DNA from: Deltaproteobacteria bacterium
Lineage (GTDB): Bacteria; Desulfobacterota; Desulfobacteria; Desulfobacterales; ETH-SRB1
Reading direction: 5' to 3'
Assembly (NCBI GenBank): GCA_003647525.1
Contig: QMMZ01000113.1
Coordinates: 1-6,644 of the forward strand
Length of the DNA: 6,644 nucleotides
The notes under the pieces are model-generated. The model ran no database searches and was not told where the DNA came from. It saw only the letters and a list, made by a program, of their open reading frames with translations. Below, piece after piece: positions 1 through 6,101 of the stretch (position 1 is the first letter of the stretch; each line of letters starts with the position of its first letter). The position numbers were made by a program, and so were the translations under genes.

Positions 1-1469
1 CGCCCAATTATATCGATTTGGTTACCCTAAAATCAAATATTGGAGAGAGTGATATCAATGCACAGGGACAATTGGAAAATTACCTTGCATATGTTTTTAC
101 AAGTGGCATTATTAAAGGTAATCTGATTACCAGCTCCAGACAGTTTGATATATCTACCTTCCTTCCACAAGAATCAGCTGAAAGACAATCAGACTCAACC
201 TATTTGCCGGATAGTTTACCGAGTGAAATAATCGTTATTCCTCCAAATATAAACTTTGAGATAGCATCCTCTTTTGACAGGTTGATCTACGATAATATCG
301 TTATGGGAAATGTTTCAGGACGGCTTGCAATCAGAGATCAAAAACTTGAAATTAAGGATTTGAATATGAATGTTCTTGATGGGGAAATGACTGTTAACGG
401 CTTATACAATACCTTTATTCCTGATCAGCCTGAAGTAGATTTTGATATTCAAATGACCAACATCAATATTCAAAGAACTTACAGCACATTGCGTTTGATG
501 AATACGTATGCACCCATTGCACGGAAAACATCAGGGTTTCTTTCCACACACTTAACAATGAACACCAAATTGGATAAGAAGATGGAGCCGATATACCAAT
601 CAATGACAGGAAGCGGAAACATGATAACTTCAGAAATAAAAATTGAAGGGGTGAATTCATTGGAACAAATTGCTGAGGTGTTAAACTTAAAAGATCTGAA
701 CAACCCGCAATTGAATAACGTTTCAATTAATTATGAATTTGTTGAAGGCAAAATACTGATAAAACCATTTAAACTACAATATGACGATTTTGTAGCCAAT
801 GTTGCTGGATGGACCAGTTTTGACCAATCTATTGATTATGTAATGGACCTGAATATTCCACGCGAAAAATTTGGTAGTGCTGTAAACAATGTCATCAGCG
901 ATTTGGTTCACCAGGCTGCATCACGTGGTACTCGTTTTAGTATTGGCGATACTATTTCATTGGATGTACTCATTGGAGGCACGGTGACTGATCCACAAAT
1001 AACAACAAATTTAAAAGAAACCGGTATTAATTTGCTTGATGATGTGAATGCTCAGATAAAAGAGGAAATTAAAGTCAAAAAACAGGAAATTACTAAAGAA
1101 ACCCGTGAACGAGCCCAGCGCATAATGAGTGATGCAGATAAACAAACAAAACGTATGATAGCTGTGGCAAAACGTCAGGCAAAAGAATATAGAAAAAAAG
1201 CTTCACAGTCAGCACAAAAAATAAGGGACGAAGCTGACAGGCAAACTGCCGCCATTGAGCTGGAGGGCGAGAAGAAAGGATCCTTAGCAGCGGCTGCTGC
1301 AAAAGAAACCGCAAAAGCATTACGAAAAGAAGCTAACTTACAGGCAGAAATGATTGTACAGGAAGCTGAACGTAAAGCACGTCAAACAATTAGCAAAGCT
1401 GAAACTGAGGCTGATTATATCAGGGCCAGTGCCAAAAGAGAGGTTGATAAAATGCTGGGCAGACGATAA
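1..1469 (+). CDS. AsmA-like envelope protein with hendecad coiled-coil tail, C-terminal part (5' end outside window)
   Basis: The reading frame is open from the left edge (first full codon at base 3) to TAA at 1467-1469, so the N-terminus lies outside the window. The TTG at 18 is just an internal Leu codon. The visible part, about 488 residues, starts with beta-rich sequence (bases 200-1020) containing recurring AsmA/DUF748-type phrases: a 'LNMNVLDGEMTVNGLY' strand pair, 'FDIQMTNINI', and near 960-1010 'ISLDVLIGGTVTDPQI'. The last is typical of the end of the AsmA C-terminal region. Proteins of this superfamily are inner-membrane-anchored periplasmic bridges implicated in lipid traffic and outer-membrane assembly; that role here is inferred. 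From about 1047 the chain becomes a charged, Ala-rich helix of regular 11-residue repeats ending in GRR. No terminator is evident after the stop, and 121 nt separate it from the next gene. The AsmA assignment is fairly secure; the precise subfamily is not. Confidence 0.8.
   Translation, partial: PNYIDLVTLKSNIGESDINAQGQLENYLAYVFTSGIIKGNLITSSRQFDISTFLPQESAERQSDSTYLPDSLPSEIIVIPPNINFEIASSFDRLIYDNIVMGNVSGRLAIRDQKLEIKDLNMNVLDGEMTVNGLYNTFIPDQPEVDFDIQMTNINIQRTYSTLRLMNTYAPIARKTSGFLSTHLTMNTKLDKKMEPIYQSMTGSGNMITSEIKIEGVNSLEQIAEVLNLKDLNNPQLNNVSINYEFVEGKILIKPFKLQYDDFVANVAGWTSFDQSIDYVMDLNIPREKFGSAVNNVISDLVHQAASRGTRFSIGDTISLDVLIGGTVTDPQITTNLKETGINLLDDVNAQIKEEIKVKKQEITKETRERAQRIMSDADKQTKRMIAVAKRQAKEYRKKASQSAQKIRDEADRQTAAIELEGEKKGSLAAAAAKETAKALRKEANLQAEMIVQEAERKARQTISKAETEADYIRASAKREVDKMLGRR
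1047..1442 (+). other. Tandem 11-residue (hendecad) coiled-coil segment of the AsmA-like protein
   Basis: Translated in frame, this stretch divides without any insertion or deletion into twelve consecutive 11-residue units. The last ten (from base 1113) are very regular. Position 1 is mostly Ala (or Thr, Gly), position 4 is mostly Ile, Leu, Met or Tyr, position 8 is nearly always Ala, and the other positions are rich in Lys, Arg, Glu, Asp and Gln. Examples are AQKIRDEADRQ, AKALRKEANLQ and AEMIVQEAERK. An 11-residue period matches three helical turns and gives a straight or slightly right-handed coiled coil or a long amphipathic helix, unlike the left-handed heptad coil. The repeat is at the protein level, and the DNA units are diverged. 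Function is unknown. Confidence 0.8.
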
Positions 1470-1590
1470 ACAGTTTTAATAAATCGCTTAAACTATTTCT
1501 CCGGTTTTTCGTCAATGCAGTTTAATCTCAACATTTCCAATAATTATCTTTATTTTTATTGCAGTTTGATAATTTTATTGTTTGGAACAA

Positions 1591-3597
1591 ATGTTCGGGT
1601 TTTCTCTTTTTCACCACAGAATCATTTCTTTTCTACTATGTCTGTTCCTGGTAGGGGGACTATCTATATTGATCCCAATAAATACTTCTGCACAAACTGA
1701 TGAAGTTTGTTATGATTACTCAAATAACCGGGCTGAAAAGGTTTATGAAAAAGCGATCAAATCGTACCGTCAGCGAACTTACTCCGAGTGTATCAGGCTA
1801 CTTAATGATGTGATTGCCATTGAACCCAATTATGTAGATGCCTATTTTGTTTTAGGACTTATATACATCAAAGAAAACCGAATGAACCTGAAAGCAGCCT
1901 GCGAAAACTTCAACCTGGTTATTGAGCTTTGCCCCGATTATGATATTTACACTTATTATCACCTGTCGAGAATAGCTTATGGTGCGCGGGAATATCAGGC
2001 TGCTTATGACAATATAAATAAGTTTCTTGAAGATGTTGACTTAATTAAATCCGATATAGACTATGAAGAGGCTGTAAGGTTACTGGATTTTTCAAAGTTT
2101 TATATTGACATTCTGAATAATCCTGTTCCTTTTAATCCACATCCGGTTCCCGGTATTTCAACCGAATATGATGAGTACCTTCCAATTATTTCTCCTGACA
2201 ATGGAATGGCTCTTTTTACCAGAAAAATGCAGTCCCCTCCTACCCGCGATGATATTACACCACAGATGACTTTTAAAGAAAGGTTTATGTACAGTTTCAG
2301 GCAGAATGGTGAATTTGAAAGAGGCAATCTGATGCCGCCACCATTTAATAAACATAATAATGAAGGTGGGGCAACAATAACCATTAATAACAAATTATTG
2401 TATTACACCCTGTGTAAATTTGCGAGTGGAGGCCGATATTATAATTGTGATATTTGCTTTTCGGAAAGCATTAACGGCACCTGGACACCCATTGAAAGTA
2501 TCAGTGATAAAGTTAACCTTGAAAATACCTGGGAGTCTCAACCTTCCATAACCTCAGATGGGAACACCCTTTACTTTGTAAGCGACAGGGATGGAGGATT
2601 TGGTGGATACGATATTTATAAAACCGTAAAAGATGAAAATGGACAATGGGGTTCCCCTGAAAATCTGGGATCAAAAATAAATTCAGTTGGGAATGAAAAA
2701 TCACCATTTATTCACACCGATAGCCAAACGCTATACTTTTCTTCAGATGGCTTAATGGGCTTAGGGGGTTATGACATTTTTTTGGCAAAGTTAAATGAAG
2801 ATGGTTCCTGGAATAATCCTAAAAATATTGGTTACCCAATCAATTCATACGATGACGACCTGGGCTTTTTTGTGAGTACCGATGGAGAAAAGGGATACTT
2901 TGCTTCCAACAAATTTGAAGGGTTTGGTGGTTGGGACCTTTATTCTTTTAATTTATATGAAGAAGCCCGACCTGAAAAAGTATTGTTCATCAAGGGTATT
3001 GTAAGTGCTTTTGAAATTTCCGACTTTAAAAACACACATATAGAGTTAAAAAATGTGGAATCGAAAAAGATCACGGAAATTGAAGTGGATTCCGTTACTG
3101 GCGAATATTATGGTGCAGTCATTTTTCGGGACGACTATATCATGACAGTGAAAAAGAAGGGATATGTTCATGAATCTAACTATATATCTGCCATTAATCC
3201 AAGGTTTAGCAAACCACTTGATATGTTCATTGATTTGAAACCAATAGAGGTAGGAATGTCCTATCGATTGAATGATATTTACTTCGATTTTAATTCTGTT
3301 CAATTAAAACCCGAATCGATCATGGTTATGGATGAATTTTATTTGTTCCTCAATGAAAATCCAACATTAAAAATTTCCATTGAAGGCCATACGGATAATA
3401 TAGGAAGTGTTGTGGACAACCAGGTTCTCTCCGAAAACAGGTCAAAATCAGTATACGACTATCTTGTAAAGCGAGGCATTCAAATTAACCGGATGAGCTA
3501 CAAAGGCTTTGGCGAATCAGTTCCCATTGAATCAAACGAAACTGAAGATGGCCGTGCCCGGAATAGAAGGACTGAGTTTGTAATTATTGAAAAATAA
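1591..3597 (+). CDS. Exported TPR / PD40 propeller / OmpA-C domain protein (PorE-like architecture)
   Basis: This is a complete 668-residue protein counted from ATG 1591. An in-frame TTG at 1582 is possible, but ATG gives a cleaner signal peptide. Residues 1-34 form a signal peptide with a hydrophobic core and a TSA|Q signal peptidase I site; no lipobox Cys is present. Residues about 45-155 are TPR-like helices. Residues about 195-457 contain PD40/WD40-like propeller blades, seen as repeated 'SDG.TLYF.SD..GG.GGYDIY' motifs. Residues about 464-530 resemble a carboxypeptidase-regulatory beta-sandwich. Residues about 556-668 are an OmpA-C peptidoglycan-binding domain with GHTD (Asp602) and LSENR (Arg617), spaced 15 apart as in known diaminopimelate-binding OmpA domains, and a closing NRRTEF. 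This domain order is that of PorE, which tethers the type IX secretion machinery to peptidoglycan. Bacteroidota carry several such paralogues, so a T9SS role is inference. No SD is present at the start. The downstream neighbour is convergent. Confidence 0.9.
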   Translation: MFGFSLFHHRIISFLLCLFLVGGLSILIPINTSAQTDEVCYDYSNNRAEKVYEKAIKSYRQRTYSECIRLLNDVIAIEPNYVDAYFVLGLIYIKENRMNLKAACENFNLVIELCPDYDIYTYYHLSRIAYGAREYQAAYDNINKFLEDVDLIKSDIDYEEAVRLLDFSKFYIDILNNPVPFNPHPVPGISTEYDEYLPIISPDNGMALFTRKMQSPPTRDDITPQMTFKERFMYSFRQNGEFERGNLMPPPFNKHNNEGGATITINNKLLYYTLCKFASGGRYYNCDICFSESINGTWTPIESISDKVNLENTWESQPSITSDGNTLYFVSDRDGGFGGYDIYKTVKDENGQWGSPENLGSKINSVGNEKSPFIHTDSQTLYFSSDGLMGLGGYDIFLAKLNEDGSWNNPKNIGYPINSYDDDLGFFVSTDGEKGYFASNKFEGFGGWDLYSFNLYEEARPEKVLFIKGIVSAFEISDFKNTHIELKNVESKKITEIEVDSVTGEYYGAVIFRDDYIMTVKKKGYVHESNYISAINPRFSKPLDMFIDLKPIEVGMSYRLNDIYFDFNSVQLKPESIMVMDEFYLFLNENPTLKISIEGHTDNIGSVVDNQVLSENRSKSVYDYLVKRGIQINRMSYKGFGESVPIESNETEDGRARNRRTEFVIIEK

Positions 3598-3602
3598 AAT
3601 AT

Positions 3603-3665
3603 GCTTTTAGCTTTTGGCGGTTGGCTGACTCCTGACCTCAGTCTTCCCTCTTCAATCTTCCGTCT
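3603..3665. repeat. Degenerate heptanucleotide tandem array at convergent gene junction
   Basis: Read on the + strand, the junction divides into nine consecutive 7-base units. The first two are GCTTTTA and GCTTTTG. The middle three drift (GCGGTTG, GCTGACT, CCTGACC). The last four all fit TCnnTCT (3638-3665). The array fills the gap between the OmpA-family stop (3597) and the HEAT gene stop (3652-3654) and continues through that stop into the final four codons of the HEAT gene. No stable terminator hairpin was found in the gap. It looks like a decayed intergenic microsatellite of the kind scattered in some Bacteroidota genomes, the latter being a recollection and not a search result. Confidence 0.6.
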
Positions 3666-4179
3666 CCTTATAAAGCCTCTTCAACATCTTCTTACTTCTG
3701 CTTTTAATCCCTGCTGAAGCCATGGTCATTTGATTTTCGATACAGGAAATTAGCTCCTTTTTCAGATCTGGATACTGGGTTGAAATATCATACAAAATAT
3801 CCATAGAATAAACCTTTATGGCTGGTTTCTCATCCGAATTCATTATAAACTTATAACAAACATCCAGCAGGATTCCCTGTTGTTCTTCAGTAAACTCATT
3901 TGTGCGCTGAGATAGAAGCCTTAATATATTTCTTTTTAATCCCCCATTCTGAAAACCAGGAAGGGAAGTAATTATTTCGTTTAAATGGGGTTTTATTAAA
4001 TGAGGGAATTTCACGGCGCATAGCAGGACTACCCTGGAAGCTCTTTGTGCAAATACGTCTTTGTCTTCCAAGGCAAAATCAAGTACCTTTTTAAACAAAA
4101 TGGGATCTTTACCAATGGTAAAAACTGCCATATCAGCTGTAATCTTCGAACTATCTACGAGTAATTTTTCTAATTCCAT
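3652..4179 (-). CDS. HEAT-like alpha-solenoid protein of unknown function
   Basis: This is a complete 175-residue protein starting at ATG 4179 and ending in TGA at 3654-3652. The sequence is almost entirely helical, with repeated helix pairs such as 'VFAQRASRVVLLCAVKFPHLIKPHL', 'LKRNILRLLSQR' and 'AIKVYSMDILYDISTQYPDLKKEL', spaced about 35-40 residues as in HEAT or Armadillo solenoids. It has no signal peptide and no catalytic motif, so a cytoplasmic protein- or nucleic-acid-binding scaffold is the most that can be said. It begins 22 nt after the prfB stop on the same strand with no promoter-like or SD-like sequence between, so it is probably cotranscribed with prfB. Its last four codons lie inside the heptanucleotide array, so the C-terminus may have been reshaped by that repeat. 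The gene is real with high confidence; the function is unknown. Confidence 0.75.
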   Translation of the reverse strand: MELEKLLVDSSKITADMAVFTIGKDPILFKKVLDFALEDKDVFAQRASRVVLLCAVKFPHLIKPHLNEIITSLPGFQNGGLKRNILRLLSQRTNEFTEEQQGILLDVCYKFIMNSDEKPAIKVYSMDILYDISTQYPDLKKELISCIENQMTMASAGIKSRSKKMLKRLYKETED

Positions 4180-4201
4180 TTAGATAAAATCAATGGTCAA
4201 C

Positions 4202-5288
4202 TTACCCTCCAAACTCCATCAAAAAGGCCTTAATAAATCTATCCAGATCACCATCCATCACCGCTTGTACATTTCCGGTTTCCACTCCGGTTCTTAAATC
4301 CTTCACCATTTTATAGGGATGCATAACATAGTTCCTGATTTGAGAACCCCATTCAATCTTTTTCTTATTCCCTTCAATTTCTGCCTGGGCTTCTTTCTTT
4401 TTCCTTAGCTCAATTTCGTACAGTTGTGATTTCAGCATCTGGATAGCTTTATCACGATTTTGTCCTTGAGAGCGGGTTTCCTGGCATTCAACAACAATCC
4501 CGGATGGTTGATGTTTTAAACGAACGGCCGTTTCAACTTTATTTACGTTTTGCCCGCCCGGACCGCCAGCCCGAAATGTATCCCATGATATGTCTGTTGG
4601 AATTATTTCTATTTTAATATTGTCATCCACAACCGGATACACATATACCGAAGCGAAAGAAGTATGCCGTTTGTTGGCAGCATCAAATGGCGATAATCGT
4701 ACCAACCTGTGAACACCATTCTCCCCTTTTAAATATCCAAAAGCAAAATCCCCATCAAATTCGAGGGTCACAGATTTTATTCCGGCAGGCTCTGCTTCCT
4801 GAAAATCCAACTCCCTAACCTTGCAGTTGTTTCTTTCACCCCAACGAATGTACATCCGCATTAGCATTTGCGCCCAATCCTGGCTTTCTGTTCCGCCCGC
4901 TCCCGGATTAATCTGAAGGATAGCATTCAGCTTATCTTCCTCTCCACTGAGCATTTTCAAAAACTCAAGATCATCAACCAATTTTAATGCTTCCGAGAAT
5001 TGTTTATCAAACTCCTGTTCTGTAGCTTCCCCTTCTCCAAAAAACTCAAATAAAACTTCGAGATCATTAAACCCCGATTCAACATTTTTATATTTTTTTG
5101 TCCAGCTTTTTTTCTGTTGGATTGATTTCAGAATTACTTCTGCTTTGGATGGATCGTTCCAAAAATTCTGATCATGGGTAAGTTGTTCTTCGTCTGAAAT
5201 TAATTTCAGTTTATTATCAATGTCAAAGGAACCTCCTCAAAGCCTCAAGCCTCTCACGCAAATCTCTAACCTGTTCTTTTACTACCAT
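4202..5288 (-). CDS. prfB: Peptide chain release factor 2, expressed by programmed +1 frameshift
   Basis: Release factor 2 reads UGA and UAA stop codons and hydrolyses peptidyl-tRNA on the ribosome. Translation starts at ATG 5288-5286, the only suitable start, because an in-frame TAA lies two codons upstream. Frame 0 runs 21 codons ([21 protein letters not shown]) to an in-frame TGA at 5225-5223. Skipping base 5225 moves the ribosome to GAC (5224-5222) and gives 340 more codons to TAA at 4204-4202, for 361 residues, close to the family's usual size of about 365. Landmarks are the N-terminal helical domain (FWNDP near residue 40), [10 protein letters not shown], the stop-codon-reading tripeptide SPF (199-201), and the catalytic GGQ (244-246) in [14 protein letters not shown]. 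The position equivalent to E. coli residue 246 is Ala, the more active form. The gene follows recX by 65 nt and precedes the HEAT gene by 22 nt. Autoregulation through the shift site is expected: low RF2 makes the ribosome pause at TGA and shift. Confidence 0.96.
5222..5237 (-). promoter_or_regulatory. prfB +1 programmed frameshift signal (AGGAGG, 3 nt, CTT TGA C)
   Basis: On the minus strand, AGGAGG (5237-5232) is followed by TTC, the slippery CTT (5228-5226), the in-frame stop TGA (5225-5223) and C (5222). The internal SD, the three-base spacer, CTT, and a TGA followed by C (a weak termination context) reproduce the geometry of the E. coli prfB site, where it is AGGGGG TAT CTT TGA C. Coding continuity is lost in frame 0 and resumes in +1 exactly here, and both halves match RF2. 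Confidence 0.96.
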
Positions 5289-5300
5289 ATTTTATTCAAA

Positions 5301-5334
5301 AAAATCTATTTTTATATTCCTTTTCAACTTCAAA
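5301..5334 (-). promoter_or_regulatory. Candidate Bacteroidota promoter for prfB
   Basis: In the recX-prfB gap, the minus strand shows TTTG (5334-5331), 22 nt, then TAGATTTT (5308-5301). This is a 7-of-8 match to the -7 box TAnnTTTG at an allowed distance from a -33 TTTG. It would start transcription a few bases before the prfB ATG, giving a very short leader. In such AT-rich DNA, chance matches are common, so prfB may instead rely on read-through from recX. Confidence 0.25.
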
Positions 5335-5353
5335 TTGCCTTTTGAAATTTGCT

Positions 5354-5827
5354 TTAATCTTTATAACTTAGAACATCCCAAACCAGTTTATATTCAAAGC
5401 CCTTAGAAATGGCAAATTTAGCCAGTTTTTTGTTTCTTTGATGAATATCTGTCTCTTTTAATTCATTGTTCTTTTTTGCTATAACTTGATGCAGTACCGA
5501 CAAATATTCATCATCAATCGCACTTAAGCCTTCTAGAATGAATAATTCAGGAACTCTTTTTTGCTGAAGTGCTGCATAAATTTTATTTTTCCCCCAATGG
5601 TTTATCCGGAGTTTGCCGCCCGCAAACACTTTTGCAAAGCGCTCTTCATTTAAGTAGTCCTCTTTTTTTAACTTAAGAATAATACTTTCATAAAGATCTT
5701 CCTGCATATGGAAGGTCTTTAGCTTCTCCTTTACATCAAACATACATCTTTCCTGGTAAGCACAATATTGTTTCATTTTAGCAAGCACCCAATCAGGGAT
5801 TTCAGCAGATTTACCGTGGGATGTCAT
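5354..5827 (-). CDS. recX: RecX-family regulatory protein (RecA modulator)
   Basis: RecX binds RecA filaments and restrains their extension and activity during recombination and the SOS response. From ATG 5827 the protein has 157 residues, within the usual RecX range. A longer TTG start (5848) in the same frame would overlap the best promoter-like box, so ATG is preferred. Typical RecX sequence is present: 'YCAYQERC..DVKEKL' in the first three-helix unit, 'IILKLKKEDYLNEERFAKVFAGGKLRINHWGKNKIYAALQQKRVP' across the core (a KLKKEDYLNEERFA..F signature and the G..KI...L.QK element), and a third helical unit ending 'AISKGFEYKLVWDVL'. No SD precedes the start. It is the first gene of the minus-strand block, 65 nt before prfB. 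In many bacteria recX sits next to recA; here it does not within view. Confidence 0.9.
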   Translation of the reverse strand: MTSHGKSAEIPDWVLAKMKQYCAYQERCMFDVKEKLKTFHMQEDLYESIILKLKKEDYLNEERFAKVFAGGKLRINHWGKNKIYAALQQKRVPELFILEGLSAIDDEYLSVLHQVIAKKNNELKETDIHQRNKKLAKFAISKGFEYKLVWDVLSYKD

Positions 5828-5845
5828 ACGATTTGTTATTTCATA

Positions 5846-5853
5846 CAAATTTA
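5846..5853 (-). promoter_or_regulatory. Candidate -7 box upstream of recX
   Basis: On the minus strand, TAAATTTG exactly matches the Bacteroidota -7 consensus TAnnTTTG and ends 18 nt before the recX ATG at 5827. No clear TTTG lies 17-23 nt further upstream. If used, the leader would be only about 10-15 nt. Confidence 0.35.
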
Positions 5854-5864
5854 AGAAAATTAAT

Positions 5865-5899
5865 TATAAATTATTTTCGAAACTGAATCATAATTTATA
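5865..5899. repeat. Perfect 10-bp inverted repeat with nested palindrome between recX and the divergent unit
   Basis: TATAAATTAT (5865-5874) and its exact complement-inverse ATAATTTATA (5890-5899) flank a 15-nt spacer. The spacer region contains the 8-bp palindrome TTTCGAAA (5875-5882). The arms lie just upstream of the recX -7 box and upstream of the plus-strand promoter candidate. This is a reasonable place for an operator shared by divergent promoters, but the arms are pure A/T and chance is a real alternative. Confidence 0.4.
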
Positions 5900-5910
5900 G
5901 CCTAAATAAT

Positions 5911-5940
5911 TTTGCTTTTTGTGATTTTATATTAATTTTA
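5911..5940 (+). promoter_or_regulatory. Candidate promoter for the leader / micro-ORF unit
   Basis: TTTG (5911-5914), 18 nt, then TAATTTTA (5933-5940) fits the Bacteroidota -33/-7 pattern with one mismatch in the -7 box. An overlapping exact -7 match, TAATTTTG, lies at 5907-5914 but lacks a -33 partner. Transcription would begin near 5946, just ahead of or within the palindrome at 5951-5960. Confidence 0.35.
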
Positions 5941-5950
5941 CCTCACATAA

Positions 5951-5960
5951 TAACTAGTTA
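5951..5960. repeat. Perfect 10-bp palindrome TAACTAGTTA near the predicted transcription start
   Basis: TAACTAGTTA is its own reverse complement. It lies about 11 nt downstream of the candidate -7 box at 5933-5940, where a bound repressor could block initiation. No regulator is known, and the function is inferred from position only. Confidence 0.35.
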
Positions 5961-5976
5961 GAAAAGCAACTTCTCC

Positions 5977-6057
5977 ATGCAGGAGAATACAAATAAAGAA
6001 TTTTTATTGGCAACGCAGAAAGGCAGGAAAACTGCAATGCTGGCATTATTAACCTAA
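5977..6057 (+). CDS. Possible 26-codon micro-ORF / leader peptide
   Basis: ATG 5977 opens a 26-codon frame (MQENTNKEFLLATQKGRKTA then MLALLT) ending in TAA at 6055-6057, two bases before a terminator-like hairpin. The ATG lies wholly inside the 5-nt loop of a perfect 6-bp hairpin (TTCTCC 5971-5976 with GGAGAA 5982-5987). A second imperfect stem inside the ORF pairs 6010-6018 with 6032-6040. There is no run of a single regulatory amino acid as in classical attenuators, and no SD. I do not recognise the peptide. The stretch could be a leader peptide for the downstream gene, a microprotein, or an accidental ORF in a roughly 150-nt structured RNA. Confidence 0.3.
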   Translation: MQENTNKEFLLATQKGRKTAMLALLT

Positions 6058-6059
6058 AT

Positions 6060-6100
6060 TAACCCGGTAAATAATTATTTTTATCGGGTTATTTAATTTT
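6060..6100 (+). terminator. Rho-independent-type terminator / attenuator hairpin
   Basis: The arm at 6060-6071 (core AACCCGGTAA) pairs with 6080-6091 (core TTATCGGGTT) to give 12 bp including one G-U, with an 8-nt A/T loop. It is followed by the U-rich tail TTTAATTTT. It sits immediately after the micro-ORF and 16 nt before the next ATG, so it either ends a small upstream transcript or works as an attenuator for the downstream gene. The G/C core stands out in an otherwise A/T-rich region. Confidence 0.65.
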
Positions 6101-6101
6101 G
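6094..6101 (+). promoter_or_regulatory. Candidate -7 box of the DUF4369-type gene
   Basis: TAATTTTG exactly matches TAnnTTTG and ends 5 nt before ATG 6107. Starting at the usual distance would give a leaderless or near-leaderless mRNA. It overlaps the U-tail of the hairpin, and no -33 TTTG is visible at the normal spacing, so the match may be fortuitous. Confidence 0.3.

Noticed and set aside
1047..1469. Coiled-coil tail as a separate gene or ATP synthase b-subunit homologue
   Set aside because: It is in frame with the AsmA-like domain, has no membrane segment or own start, and the similarity is only compositional.
1582..1590. Start of the OmpA-family gene at TTG 1582
   Set aside because: ATG 1591 is nine bases downstream and gives a normal signal peptide. 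Nothing supports the TTG.
1470..1590. Promoter or terminator between the AsmA-like and OmpA-family genes
   Set aside because: Only weak matches were found: TATCTTTA at 1545-1552 with TTTA in place of TTTG upstream, and a distant GACGA/TCGTC pair. None is good enough to list.
3598..3651. Bidirectional terminator at the convergent junction
   Set aside because: Only a 4-bp GACT/AGTC pairing with poor inner stem and no U-tail. The heptamer repeat explains the sequence better.
3603..3665. CRISPR-like repeats
   Set aside because: The units are 7 bases, contiguous and degenerate, with no spacers and no cas genes nearby.
4202..4981. A 259-residue release factor starting at TTG 4981
   Set aside because: The TTG is an internal Leu in RF2. 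The upstream sequence continues RF2 homology to the frameshift site and then to ATG 5288, so this is not a short paralogue.
5222..5237. prfB as a pseudogene or a sequencing indel
   Set aside because: The frame change falls exactly at AGGAGG, 3 nt, CTT TGA C, the known recoding signal. All functional motifs (SPF, GGQ) are intact.
5828..5848. Longer recX start at TTG 5848
   Set aside because: It adds seven residues without RecX similarity and overlaps the best -7 box. ATG 5827 is the simpler start.
5941..6100. tRNA, SRP RNA, tmRNA or 6S RNA
   Set aside because: No cloverleaf, SRP tetraloop motif, tmRNA tag or long 6S-type hairpin could be recognised by eye. It stays an unassigned structured region.
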